Shown here piece by piece: positions 11,001 through 22,963 of a stretch of 64,000 nucleotides of DNA. The DNA comes from Cyathus striatus (lineage: Eukaryota > Basidiomycota > Agaricomycetes > Agaricales > Nidulariaceae). A program made the position numbers and the translations under genes. The stretch is taken from positions 2,170,001-2,234,000 of the forward strand of contig JAOVFP010000005.1 in NCBI GenBank assembly GCA_025738555.1, read 5' to 3'. Below the pieces are notes generated by a model. That model was not told the DNA's origin. It worked only from the letters and a program-made list of their open reading frames with translations, and did not search any database. How positions within the stretch are numbered: the first letter of the stretch is position 1; each line of letters starts with the position of its first letter.

Positions 11001-12376
11001 AGAGATGCTTTGTCTATTTTATACTGCTTTATTGAGCATTTTTCTGTTAAAAACTCCACAAAGGATAAGTGCCTTGTAGTTACTTTTTCATCATTGATGG
11101 AAAGTACAGGTTGTAGGTATCCCAATATTATTTGAATTTTATCATTCAGATCTTCATCAAAGTTATCACTAATGAAGTGTTGTATATCATTTTTTTGTAG
11201 TGCAGCTTTAGCAATTATTATTACTCCAAGAACATTCTGAACAGTTTGTTTGTCCGTATCACTCCAGGTTACAAATGAAGAGTTTAAGACCTGTGCATAC
11301 AAGTTGTATATAGCAAGCTCTTCACTTTCTTGATTTTCTAGAATTAACTTCAACTTTTTTCTTGGATTTATACTATTCTGTTCATTTGTGGTGATGTATG
11401 TAACAGCAGTAGAAGCCCAAATGAATAATCCTGCAGCTCCTTGTGTTAATTTGCTCAATTCATCATCATTTGGTTTCCAATCCATCAAGGAAAGCACTTG
11501 AGAGCTTTCAAATTTCTCTTTTAGATAACTATGTATATCATGGTTGGTTTCTGAGCTCACATTTGAGCCTATCTCTAGCTCATAGTCAATAGACATATTA
11601 TCTTTCACCCATTCCTTTGGCTTGTAGCCAGATCTACCAGTTACAATAAGTTTGCAAGTTTTTGGAAGCTGTGTCCAAGAAACTAGAGTTTTTAAAAAGA
11701 TGTTCATATCATTGGAATTCTTGCATTCATCTAATGCATCAATAATTACAACTGGAGGGAAATCCTGTAGTTGCACCTCAAAATCGTGAAAAATATTGAA
11801 AATTAAATTTTGAAAGTGCCACTTGATATCTTGAGGTGGGAAGTTCATATTCAACTTGGTTGCAATTGATTCAGCAATAGGAGTATGAATGGATGCCATG
11901 GTGGCAGCAGCAGTACGCCATACAATACATGGATCATTTAGCTCATCATCATTTCTTTTGAAGAAATGAAAGCCACAGAGCCTCTTGGTTTCAGAAAGCT
12001 TGGACACTAAAGTAGAGGCAATTGCTGACTTTCCAGCTCCTGGATATCCAGTGATCCACAAAATGTTTCTTGACTCATCTAATAATGAGATAGCTATAAG
12101 AATAATCAACCAATCACTGCAGTTTCACATACTGAAATCATTGAGCCAGTCATCTATATTCTTAAGCAAACCCTTCCTTGTTCCTTCTATGCAGCCAGGA
12201 ACTTTAAATTTGTCATGAGATAAAGGCTTCAGTTGACTATTAATTTTTGCTTGAATGTCATTTGTGCCTCCCTGATTAATAAACTGATTTCCGGAAACGG
12301 TGTTCAAAATACTGTCTTGAACGTTCACATTGTGTGCATTGCTAAATGTATGAGCACTAGAAGAGTCCGTAGCCAT
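8028..12376 (-). CDS. NACHT-WD40 NLR-like receptor (14 WD repeats)
   Basis: Model: exon 1 12376-12133, exon 2 12093-8518, exon 3 8458-8028 (introns of 39 and 59 nt with GT..AG), giving 1416 aa. Residues 1-80 carry a short motif NAHNVNVQDSILNTVSGNQF, then a linker. The NACHT domain follows, with Walker A GYPGAGKS (97-104) and Walker B VVIIDALDE (196-204). After a helical region of about 400 residues come 14 WD repeats (about 650-1250) of 43 residues, with consensus VAFSPDGKQVVSGSHDNTVR and IWD. Exon 3 adds the usual C-terminal cap: GWVKSQDGDLLFWVP, then LDLSNFSHGHDW. The last roughly 65 residues are hydrophobic and atypical, so the true end may be nearer 8230. Fungal NLRs of this type act in non-self recognition and programmed cell death, with WD40 as the sensing part; that role is inferred from the family. 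Exon 2 is almost CpG-free and nearly all arginines in the repeats use AGA. Confidence 0.85.
8575..10400 (-). repeat. WD40 coding array, 14 units of about 129 bp, two 7-blade propellers
   Basis: Fourteen WD units can be counted in the receptor above, enough for two seven-bladed propellers. Blades 7-10 (about 9605-9090) and 11-14 (about 9089-8575) are a four-blade segmental duplication. Their inter-blade linkers pair in order: IEGNQTSGSSF with IEGSQTSTSSF, QIAAGPFRGHTAPV with QIAAGPFEGHTAPV, and ESDQISTYSFEGHTDWV with ESDQIVTYSFEGHTDWV. Differences concentrate at a few positions per blade, for example the residue after SGS and the pair after GHT. Confidence 0.85.
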
Positions 12377-12908
12377 GAGTGTAAAACCGTTGTTGGTTCA
12401 AGTTTGTATCTTGACGTTCGCAGTGTTGTGTTCGTGTTGTGGGGGGGAAGGAAACGCTCGAGGTTATCACACTTTCTTTATACCTGATACCGCGTACTGA
12501 CCATAGTCATCTATATCAAGTGCGTACTATAATTATCTCACCAAACCTGTTGATCGTAGTAAGTTCAGCACGATCACTTCCTCCCAGTAAACAGGGGGAC
12601 AACGTGGAACAGGCGATGTGCACGATCTACCATTCAGATGTAGAACATTGTATAACGCTTTGTACACGTCTGACCAGAACTCTTCGCCCTCGAAAACAAT
12701 GAATAATGCAGGGAAGGTGGTGACAAAGCGAGGCGATGCAAAGGCGGCTATGACCTGACATCCATAACATCAATCCGTGTCATGGCCATCTCCGTGTTGG
12801 GCTATTAAAAGGATGTGATATGGAATCTGCCAATTGAGATGTACCATCTGTCACTGCGAAGCATCTTGTATACGGATATAGCAGACATGTGGGAGCGTAC
12901 TATATGAA
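12377..12908. other. 5' region of the NLR gene, normal CpG content
   Basis: CpG dinucleotides become frequent from about 12,292 onward. No further gene is seen between the NLR start and the transposable element at 12,917. Confidence 0.5.
12476..12482 (-). promoter_or_regulatory. TATA-like box of the NLR gene
   Basis: TATAAAG on the minus strand lies about 100 bp upstream of the chosen ATG (12376). It sits in a CpG-containing promoter, unlike the gene body. Position and sequence fit a core promoter; no experimental support can be inferred. Confidence 0.4.
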
Positions 12909-12916
12909 GTGAGGCC

Positions 12917-14181
12917 AGGACCCCCGAAAATCCTGCTGGAACTTAGATTTCGGAGGGGGGGTTTGTGTCCGGATGGGTTTTTCGAAAATATGTCCGGAAA
13001 GCATCTAAGTCAGCTCCGAAATCCCAAATTTTGTCTGGATTCCGCGTTCTAAGTTCAAATTTTTCATTATTTGTTAAAATTTGACTTTTAAACCTCCTGT
13101 GCCTTGTAATAACGTCTACGAACGCTGAGTGAATACATGAACCTATCAAAGTATTGTAGATATGCATGCTTTCGTGCTAATTTTAATCATCTGAATCAGC
13201 ATTCTTTCTCTTCCTTGAATTGAAAGCCTTGAGTGCCGAATTGAGCTTACTGATTTGAGTTTTCAGCTTTTTAAATATTATAATATACTCTGGATCCAAG
13301 GCTAAGCTGGAAGCAGTCCTGAGTCGATATATGTGCTTTAGGGAATGCAGTTAGAATTTAGAAACATGACAAGATTGCGACGACATGTTACTTAACTTAC
13401 GTGTAGCAAACAAATTGAACTTTCATTAAGTCTTATTATGCTTCTAAGAAGGCAAGCGTGAGCGTGAACCGACGAGAGCAAAAGATATTGAGACGAAAAA
13501 AACAGATCTTAAGCAGTAATAGGGAAGGGACTGGAAATGAACTTGGTTGCGATATCGTGGAATATGTACAGACATTATATAGTGCCCAATAAGCAAAACC
13601 TGTCTACCTGAAACTGAATACCTCGAAGACAAGAATGAAAAATGGTGAAAAGAGTCAAGTTGACGAGCTCTTGCCGGGCCAGCTAAGGCCTAAGCCTCGG
13701 GGTGTAGTGCCAGCAGGCAGTGTCTTAATGAGTCAAATTTTCAAGCAGTGGTTATTGATATATATTTTGAGGGGAACTCGAGAAACTCTGAGAAGAATAA
13801 CATGAAACAGTTATACACACATCGTCGAGCCGCATCATTTAGAATCACTGCGTGACCTTAATGATTATGCAATCAATATTTGAACATTCAGCACTGCTTG
13901 GATGCAGCACTCAGTGACCAGTCCTGACGCATTGAAATGGGCATTCCTTAGCGGTGAAAAAATTTCGGTTACCACTTACAGTTTCATGACAACCACAGTA
14001 CAGATATGTCCGGATAAAAATCTAAGTGCGCGTTTTTTGACAATATGTGTCCGGAAAATTGATCAAAGTAAAGCGCTTTCCGGCCCCAAAAATGTCCGGA
14101 ATGCGTCTAGCTTCTGGGGCCTACGGCCCCGGTTTGTGTCCGGATGGGCATCTAGGTCCTCTGAGGATTTTCGGGGGTCCT
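12917..14181. mobile_element. non-autonomous hAT- or KDZ-like element with 8-bp target duplication
   Basis: The terminal inverted repeat AGGACCCCCGAAAATCCT is perfect over 18 bp at both ends (12917-12934 and 14164-14181). The flanks GTGAGGCC at 12909-12916 and 14182-14189 are identical 8-bp direct repeats. Both subterminal zones carry several TGTCCGGA motifs, probably transposase-binding sites. The interior (1265 bp in total) has no transposase frame. An 8-bp duplication is characteristic of hAT and of the Kyakuja-Dileera-Zisupton group common in Agaricomycetes; which one cannot be settled from the ends alone. Confidence 0.85.
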
Positions 14182-14189
14182 GTGAGGCC

Positions 14190-17100
14190 TCGTAGTGGTG
14201 AGGTCGTGTTCTCGTCGCTATTTCAGGAACGAAGCACACGTTGGATATGGGTACTAATGATGCGATCGTCTATCAGACTATCATCCACATCTATCTTCAG
14301 CCGAGAGTTGTCGATATCGACTATCTGTGACAGCCATCCCGCAATCGACCCCTACAAAGCCGACGCTATGGCCTATTAACAACTCAGTACAGTCTGCAAG
14401 CACTGAGCGCTTGCTAGTATCCATTGTCGTCGATTCGACACAAAACCACTCCTGAGATATATAGGCAAGTTAGTGCTATAGTATATGCAACATACTAGAT
14501 GTGCATTTAGCGCGAGCGAACACACTCCTTATCAAAACGTAAGTCGAGAGAAATAAAAAGTAGGGAGGGTGCTTGCTTTAAGTCTTGAAGACTTTGAGTA
14601 ATTAAAGTCGAGAACCGAGGGACTGAGAATGGTAGGCGTGTTGTTCTCGATGCGAATCATCTATATTTTCATATGATCGATTTGCTCATGGTTTCCATTG
14701 CAGTCCACTTTATCGACGCCTTCCTTGAACCTCGTGCATCAGCTTGTCGAGCTTGTACATACTTATAACTGAAGCGTGACAGAGATAAGAGCGCCGTCGC
14801 TGCGCTACAGAGCAATAAGTACAGAGCAAGTACAGAGCGAATATGCGATGGGAAAGTTTACATAATCATGACTGTCGTGCTCACGGGGTGGTGACGCGTC
14901 GGTCTCGACTCTCCGCTGTCTTTGTCGAGCACTCTACCCGATGTTGTTGTAGAGTCTAACTGGTGGTCTTGGGTGTATTGTCTACCATGTGCCCTGTGCT
15001 TCTACTTTTAAACCATACTGACACTCTAATAGATCTACCCTATGGATTACTGTGCCGTTGAGCCCATGTCCCTCTAGGGCTTTCACTTCCATGTTAAACG
15101 CAATACGCATCCCAACCGTCCAGCCCCTCAGTGCTGTACCCTTTCTCTGACTCTCCAAGTGCCGCGGGCTGCTGGGTGATCACATAACTGCCTCATTCCC
15201 ACCATAATCCGTCGTCTTTGGAGCATGAAGCGCATATGCAAACCGCTGGGTAACACGAGGACGAGGGGTATGGTATGCCCAGGCTTGGTTCAGCTGCCGA
15301 ACGTTCCATCAAGTATGTAGTGTGAATCGAGGATTAAGGCAGAGCTTGCGTTTTATGGGGGGGGGACAAGTATTAGGTTTGTCCTTTCCGTATTAACACT
15401 GTTATTGTCTGCAAAACTGACGTTAGTTTGAAGCGATATGCTATGTCTAGAACTCTTTTATCTCTCCCCACCCCCCATAATCCCTCTTTATAAGTAGCTA
15501 TCTTACATGGTTCTTGAGACACCTCTCCACTGCTCCCTACTTCCACCATTCGCAGGTCGCAGATCAACAAGTATACAACCACGTGGAAGACGCGAACTGA
15601 TCTGGAGACGAGAGCTATATAGCTTTCGAAGTCTCCGAGATGGAGGAGATGACCAAGTTGTAATTGGACGCCCTGGAGAGGTCGAAGAGTTTGAGGAGGA
15701 GAGAAAGGGCGGTGATCGATGATGTGGAGTAGTGAGGCTGTAACAACTATGCTTTAGGTAGGGTCACTCTTCCACTCTCTTCTACGATGACTGAAGAAGC
15801 GGCCGGTCAGAGCGTAGTAGGATGCGCTATCTAAAAGACACTTCTCAGCTGTGTATATCTGAATCTTGCTTTCCATCGTCCAAAAACCAAGGGATTTTCG
15901 CGAGATGCAGCTATGCTACCCACAAATTTATAGCCTGCCTACCTTCAAGAACGTCACTTGCTGCAATTCTGCGCAAACCCAGGGGATGTTGCCACTCATT
16001 CTGCTTATTTCGGATCAGGCGCTAATTTTGGCTTTCCTTTAATGCGACTTCCAAGACGATCCCTTATGAATACTTCCACAAAATACGGTCTACGTGTGCA
16101 TGGTTATTATGCTCATCTTTTACGCCATCCTTGTCGTTGGTGGCCCCTCTTTTTAGCGAGGAAACATTTCTTCTTCGTTCTTCATGTTATGTGACAGAGT
16201 TGTCACAGTCACGCTGACCGTGATTCTACTGGAAGAGATAACTTTTAAAAGCAAAGTATCTAATTTAAAGCGCAAAAGCTCTCCCTATGTAGACATCTCA
16301 TCGCTTGATGAGGGTACTTGCGTTGTCAGCCATTTCATCCGTCGGTAACGTTGTCGGCTGGGGGAAGGAAGGGAAAGCCTTAACCTTATCTATCTCCTGC
16401 CTCTCCGACTGGAGCTCGCCTTTATACGTCTTCTTATACGTTCTCTCTAAGACAACCTGTGACGAGCCTTCCGAAGGCCTTTATTCTCCTACTCCGCCCA
16501 CCCTCAGCTCCGAGAAGCGTACAAAAAAGAACGAACTAAGCCGCTACCCTCCAACATTCACCGAGTCACGTTCCTCTTCTCCCGTGTACACCATACCGCT
16601 CCAAAGACGAATTGACGAGAGATGAATACGAACCGTCGAAATTGGGCGACATGCACGCTCTAAGCATGTTTTGTTACAACGTAAATTTCACTATCCTTCC
16701 TGCTATTTTCTAATCCTAATTGATAATTGAAAGATCTTTTCGGGAACTGAGCCGTACGCTGAGTACGCCCTATCGAAGAGGGTTTGCGGAGCTGATGCCT
16801 GAGTACCTTTGGAGTGTGCTGGTCGATTGCCGGAGTGTGAGGCCAGAGGGATGGGAGGTGGCGTTTCTACGACTTGCAGATGCGCTGCAGTGAACTCGAG
16901 TTTTATTTACGCGACGCGTTGGGTTTTCAATTTATGTCACCGTTCACAGTTGGTCCACAACCAGAGGCCTCTAAAGTTGAACATACCATTTAAGTACTTA
17001 GTGTTGAGCACCAGTTGCTACAGCCATTTGTATTACTACTGCCGTTCTCAATTGATATTCGATCGATTCGATGAGCACTTAAGCATGATAAGTAGGTAAC

Positions 17101-17256
17101 TACTAACAACCCGGAGCAAAACTATAAGTAAGGCTGATATCATCATAATGATAATATCAACCTGAGCATGTTATCTTCAATTGTTTTCAAAATAGAGTAC
17201 AAAAGCCCAGTGGCAACACGGTTGACGGCAACATTTAGCGCCCACTGCCTGGAGTC
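14190..17256. other. gene-poor stretch
   Basis: Only short overlapping frames with unconvincing composition. A segment near 16,150-16,215 (GCGAGGAAACATTTCTTC, then GTCACGCTG) resembles another at 18,765-18,815, suggesting remnants of a dispersed element. Nothing else is supportable. Confidence 0.4.
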
Positions 17257-17607
17257 TTGCAGGAAGAGCCAAAAGTTCCAACTGTCAGAAACGCCAAGCA
17301 GACGCTATCCCCAACACCATCATACCTCTTGTTCAACAACCACCCCATACATTCCATGCACCATGGACGTAGCCTCCGTCCCCTTCCCTCTACTCACCTT
17401 ACTGTCTCATACGTTCCTTCTCACAAGCTGTGTGAAGATGCAGATGTCGCGAGCGAATACGATGCTGTCGATGAGGAAGCAGAGATGGACAAGTTGAACT
17501 ATAAGCACCCCACTCGTCCTCTTTTTTCGTATATTTCTCGCTCAAGGAAGAAGGCAAAGTCTTCTCGCAGGCTGTGGCATACGGTCTTGGAGAGGAAGGA
17601 GAATTAA
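17257..17607 (+). CDS. hypothetical small ORF, possible terminal exon
   Basis: This frame ends at TAA 17607. Its second half has plausible protein composition: an acidic patch EDADVASEYDAVDEEAEMDK, then a basic tail RSRKKAKSSRRLWHTVLERK. The first ATG in frame lies near 17,350; everything upstream would need a non-ATG start or an upstream exon. Family unknown. It could be a short gene of about 83 aa or the last exon of a decayed one. Confidence 0.3.
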   Translation: MQEEPKVPTVRNAKQTLSPTPSYLLFNNHPIHSMHHGRSLRPLPSTHLTVSYVPSHKLCEDADVASEYDAVDEEAEMDKLNYKHPTRPLFSYISRSRKKAKSSRRLWHTVLERKEN

Positions 17608-20493
17608 CTAAAGAGAAAATGAATAAGGGCGAGTTCCAGCCTTGAAGAGGAAGGGGATAGATAATCTAAGGTTTGTCCCTTCCCCGACAAGTACTATGGT
17701 ATTATGTGCATTTGTCTTCCTTCGGCCTCAGTACACGTCGTCCAGTACCAATCCAGTACCCAGCAAGTTTTCACGCTACCCGGAAAAGCGATGGTTGTAG
17801 GGCTCACAGCGAGGAGAGGCGTTAGAATAACTCTGGTGAGTCGTATCTCATTTCATTAGATGGACCACCTCTGACGATGTACATTGTCAATCTGACAACC
17901 TAGCTCTCACACGACTAAATACATATCCAACTTGGCTCTTCATCGGCTGTCATGGGCATGGGCCAGTAGCTCTAACTTCCAACCGTGCTTCCTAAGGCAT
18001 CGCATAGGCACTGCCAGCACCTAGGAGTGTGAACTAGGAATCGCATCCGAATGCTCCTGTAGTTCGAGATGTTGTATTACATCGCCTTTGCGACGACTAC
18101 TCTCTTCATCTGCTGGAGTCACAATATCCAACGAGCAATAGGAAGGTGTTACTGGAGGCTGAAATGCAACGAAACCTTCGGCGTCATTCCATTCAATCGT
18201 AGGACCATTTCTAAGGACGTATATCATCCAGACCAACTCTTACTCTCGTCTGGACATCCATCTTGTATCGCTGCAACTTTGTATCAATGCTGACCATGTG
18301 GCCCCGCCCCACTTATTAGGACCTCATCACGACGCTGTTTCCTCGAACACACTTTCAGGCACTGAGAGGGTGTCCGATCGGTGGTCTCTCTGGTTCGGAT
18401 CACAGTTTACAAGCTGGAAAGTCCAACGAGCGATAGCATCCGCCCTCTAACGCTTCGATAGGAATGCGATAACTGCTGGAGCCTAAAATGCAAAGAGAAC
18501 TGGGATATAACACCCTTCGTTCGATTATGACATCGTGATGCTCATATTATTTCCTTCAGCTTATCATCCAGAGCTATTTCTCTGTATAAATCCAGGGCGC
18601 ATTGGTTGCTCATTCCGGACTGGGCCGCCGGGCGCTATCCCGTCCCATGCTTCAACGCAACCTCCAAGGTGAGACTTTCCAAATATCTCCACCACAAGCA
18701 GGATAGATGAAGAGATATACCCTCCGCATCTTTTCTCTTATTCCTGTCTTCAACGACCCTCTTGGTCGACGAGGAAACATTTTTCTTCGTATTTTGTGAC
18801 TGTGACATAACAGTCACGCTGGTATGTGCGCGGCGCGTCCCGTTAGAAGCGGGCGGGGAGCCCGCACAATGCTTCATGTATACCATTATTAGAGGGGTCT
18901 CTTCTGTATACAGCTGTGGATGGACTGGCCGCGATGTGTGAACTGGGTAGAGAACGAGGCGACCGTCGGGGCCTAGTCGGGGCGGGCAGATGGCAACGCC
19001 CGCTTTGAATCGACAAGGGCCCGAATATTGTTATTCACTCGATCCTAGTTCTCTAGTTCGTCGGACGATGTCCACAGATGGCGTGGATTGGTTACCCACC
19101 TCTTCCCTCCCTGACATGACATCTAATTGCAAGGAGCCTGCGCTCGTTCCCCGGAGTGCTGCTGCATTCACATCGCTGCTCCTACCGGTTTGTCTTGACC
19201 GCGATAGGGGACTACCTAGCTCGCAAACGTGTGCAGGTGTGCGCCATTTGCGGCGTTGGTTCGTCGTATGCCGTGGCATCTCTCCGTCATCTCTCGTTCA
19301 CCGTGCCCATGTTGTTTTGCTCATGGGACCTGCGCTGCATTCGGTCGGTAGAAAACGGGGCTTGGATGAATTTTCTTGCTGAACCTTCGTGATTGATGAA
19401 ATGACCACCTTCCAATCTCTTCGATTGACTATTCATTGTCATAATGTTGTGTGTGTCGTTCAAAGGACGGTCTCGGATAGTTGTAGTTGCCTACTTGCTC
19501 CCCTGTACCATGTGTTCCAATTGCACCTGGTCAGTGCTCCCGCCCCGTGGCGCATTAATGCTCGTACTTAAGCTTTCACAATCATGATGGGGCATTGTGC
19601 TTGTTCGACGTTTGGGGGATGTCAACTATGGCGCACTTGTGTTTAGGGGAGCAGGGTATCTTTTTGTGTTGGGATCTTCATGGCTGGAGAAATGACTACC
19701 TTATATATACCGCTCACTTTTTGTCTTAATTCTAACTATACGACGAGTTTTGCTTCTTGGTGGACCGTTACTGACATTGCCTTGGCCTTGAACTCAGATC
19801 TTCATTTCTCATCAGGCAGTGGGCTGAGCATCGAGACCTAGTTGAAGGTACCAGAACAGGTGATAGACGAGCATTCTCCATTGCACAGGCATCGAGGGTC
19901 TTATAGCACGCCAGCGCATGCCCTTCATCAACGATCGCACAGCACCGACCGGTGGAGATATCACTCCTCTCCCAAATGCATGTGCTGATCGCAGGCACCA
20001 AGGAACGTGGCCGAACGCCAGCCCAGCAAGTGCCGTAATCCCGCTTCTACCGCCCCGAAGTGTGAGACGCCCCCCGCCGCATTCTCATGCTTTCGAGTCA
20101 TTTTCCATCATGAGTATAGGTGGGGTAACTGAGCGGGTGGAGTTTCTGCTCATTTTCGACTTATATACCCCATTTTTCGCTTCTTTCCTAGTAAAGAAAT
20201 GGTGTTTGTTCTGGGAAGCCCTAGAGTGGCGATATATTACTATTACTGAGCAAGTTACGACATCACTGTGGGCTGCCTCGTGGCCCCTCGTAAATTGCTC
20301 TCGCTGCATTATAAGTTTGTGCGGTTCGTTTCTATTTACACCTTTCTCTCTTGTTTCACTCATTCGCTCCTGTGGCTTGACAACCACAGCCCTCCATTCA
20401 TTTACTCTTTTTCTTGCTCTTGTTCTTGTTGTCGTCTCCTTGACAATCCCTCTCTCCTTCTCTCTGTCTCAGCAAAATCGATTACATACATAA
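17608..20493. other. gene-poor stretch with degenerate duplication and CT-rich promoter end
   Basis: Segments around 18,120-18,200 and 18,415-18,530 are diverged copies of each other (shared AACGAGCRATAG and CTGGAGSCTRAAATGCAA patterns). The 191-codon frame at 19,918-20,493 overlaps the CT-rich upstream region of the next gene and has no domain, so I treat it as spurious. No other gene is visible. Confidence 0.4.
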
Positions 20494-21089
20494 ATGCCTA
20501 ATATTTGGCGCCCTTTGCAAACGCTTTCTTTCCTCTTCACCTCCTCCAAGAGGTGCCCATCAACCGATCTACCCGATTACTATCGCACTACTCGCCAGGA
20601 GGACTATGGTCCTAACCTGCGCCATTCCAGCCGCTCTGAATACATAACAGTAAGTCGTGAGCTGGCTGATATGCAGAGATAAGCGCTCACGATGATATTG
20701 GCAGAATGTACTGGATATCCGTAGAAAGGAAAGCTTCGAAGATAGCTGTAGCTTCCTAATGGTAATAGGTTATGCCTTCTGTTTTTATAGTGATAGCTGA
20801 CAATGCTTCAGCCTGTTGTCTTGGACTACGAGCTGGATATTTCACGCCAAACCTCGGACGAAACTCTGAACTCTGGAGGTAGTCAAACTCGTAAAAACAA
20901 AAATATAAACGAAAAGTGTAAAACAATACTCTCTTCTGCTCAGGTATGGTGTTTTCTCTTTTAACTCTTGATTTATCTCAACGTCCTATGCAGACTTCAA
21001 TTTACTCGCTCAAGCGGAGTCTCTCAAAACGTAAAGTTCATCTTGTCACGCAAGCTAACGACGATTTTGAGCTTGACTTGTCAAATTGA
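20494..21089 (+). CDS. small four-exon protein of unknown function (146 aa)
   Basis: Exons 20494-20649, 20705-20761, 20812-20943 and 20994-21089 join without a stop into 147 codons. All three introns are 50-55 nt, GT..AG, and in phase 0. The protein begins MPNIWRPLQTLSFLFTSSKR, has a Tyr/Arg-rich stretch (about 25-50), a middle part VVLDYELDISRQTSDETLNS and a basic-to-acidic tail LKRSLSKRKVHLVTQANDDF. No signal peptide or membrane helix is evident. A pyrimidine-rich promoter precedes it. Regular intron sizes and uniform phase make it a credible gene, although no single exon exceeds 160 nt. I do not recognise a family. Confidence 0.55.
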
Positions 21090-21423
21090 CTTACCATTTA
21101 TATTTCCGATCGTTTTTCCTTTTCGTTACATTGCTTCCTGCTAATCATCATCATTTTCTCATATTGCACACTCAAAATTGACTTCGACTTGCATTCCTAT
21201 CGTACTGTACCATCACCGACTAAACACATGTACAATTGTAGGTACCGTCAACACGTATGACTTGACTATCGGATGAGGAACACATTAACGATTAGCAGCG
21301 CGACTCGGAAGACGTGGTAGCATTGCCGCGCTGGATACCTTTATAGGCAACGATGGTGAGTCAAATAGAAGCTTGGAAAATCGGGAATCGGGACCAACAC
21401 CCGCCTATTCCCAAAAGGGGATA
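21090..21423. other. 3' region of the 146-aa gene
   Basis: T-rich sequence follows the stop, then a GC-normal stretch up to the miniature element at 21,424. No gene is seen. Confidence 0.35.
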
Positions 21424-22076
21424 CAGATGATGATCGGTACTTTGTACACCGAAATTCGTTTTTGCTATAACTTCGTCAATCGTTCATGTACTTACGTATA
21501 ACTTTGTACATACGTTTTCCGAGAATTATACTAAAACATACTTAAATTTCACGTCACTACGACAAGAACTAAGGGAGATATTTATGTTTTATTGGTTTTG
21601 ATGCGAATTCTGTGAACCACTATTCGGTTGTACAGTGTCACACAATACGTGACAGCCCTGCTTTCCCTGCCATCGGGCCTTCAGGGATGTCACGCTGTGT
21701 GACACATCATGTGCTATTTTGGGGGATGAGAAGGAGATCTTGCCGTTTCACAGTAAACACATAAACTTTCAGGAATAAAATGATATGTGCGTGCATTTAA
21801 AGTATGTACGAGTGCAAAATAAGTTCTGTATCAGCCAAAAGTGTACAAATTCATAGGAAACAGCATTGTCAGAATTTCGAAAAATTCACAAAAACACACC
21901 AAAATCAGTATCACCATTTAAACAGAAATAGATATGTAAAAAATAACATATGTAGTCAATCTCTGTTCTATATCTTACAGGATAATGCCCAGAATTAAGT
22001 AATACATGCAGAGGTTTTAGAGAAAAGTGCTACTGTACAAAGGAGTAGTGGTGTACAAAGGACCGATCATCATCTG
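21424..22076. mobile_element. Tc1/mariner-like miniature element (MITE)
   Basis: The left end CAGATGATGATCGGTACTTT and the reverse complement of the right end CAGATGATGATCGGTCCTTT differ at one base and match on through GTACACC (27 bp). TA flanks both ends (21422-21423, 22077-22078). The 653-bp interior has no transposase frame. Inside it, 21636-21660 and 21682-21706 form a near-perfect hairpin (arms TGTCACACAATACGTGACAG and counterpart), perhaps an older nested element. Confidence 0.75.
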
Positions 22077-22963
22077 TAGATAAAGCTACACATAACGTGC
22101 CACCCACAACCGGCTCACGGAATCAAACCTGAGGCTTGAGGCCTGAAGCACATTTTCACTACTATCATTTTTTGCTTTAATCTCATAGCCTATCGTAAAC
22201 ATTCACAGCGGCCACATGGCCCACATTGTACCTCAACTCAGAACAATGTCAGAGCGAGTATTTTGATAGTCACAGAAATTACAAGATGAATGAAAGTTCT
22301 TCATCTTCTAACTCTTTAAAGGCAACTTCATAAATTAATTCACGCATGGTGATGTCTGGTTACTAAGTCTTTCCTTTTGTAGTGTACAACCATAATTCCT
22401 GTCTTTGCGTACTACTACTTAGGATATTACGCCGCAGTAACGCTGCGTCGAAAGCATTAACTATTTACCATTTATTTTGGTTCTAAGACCTTACAATGAG
22501 CTCTAGGAAGCAGACCTTAGGCAATAATCGGAAGGCGACGCTGTGAATCACTCGCCAGTATCCCACTAAGCTGAATTTCGTGTGCGAAATTCCAGCACGA
22601 ACATACTTACAGTGATGTATGAAACCAATTTGAAACTATCCCTTAGGACCTTGATTTGGATGCGTTGAAGATGCCCGTACCGGCACAAACAAATTCTGAT
22701 ACCTTAGGAAGAAGTTCTTGTTGGTCTCTCGAAAATAAATGACTCTGTGAATTAGTTACAAGGAAATCAGTACAATTTTTTCAGCATCTATTAACCACTA
22801 TAATCACTACTTAGATTTAAGTACATGGTAAGAATGATCTTTATACTTGTGCTTCTCAGATATGATTTTGACTTACAACATGTACTTAGGAAGGATATGG
22901 ATCAGAAACCCACGTTAGAATCACTGCGTCAGTATCAGAGGGACACGGCACAAACATCTACAG
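22077..22963. other. non-coding stretch upstream of F-box gene
   Basis: AT-rich and stop-rich in all frames. No gene or repeat of note. Confidence 0.35.

Noticed and set aside
19918..20493. 191-codon hypothetical protein
   Set aside because: Overlaps the promoter region of the four-exon gene, mixed composition, ends in CT-rich low complexity.
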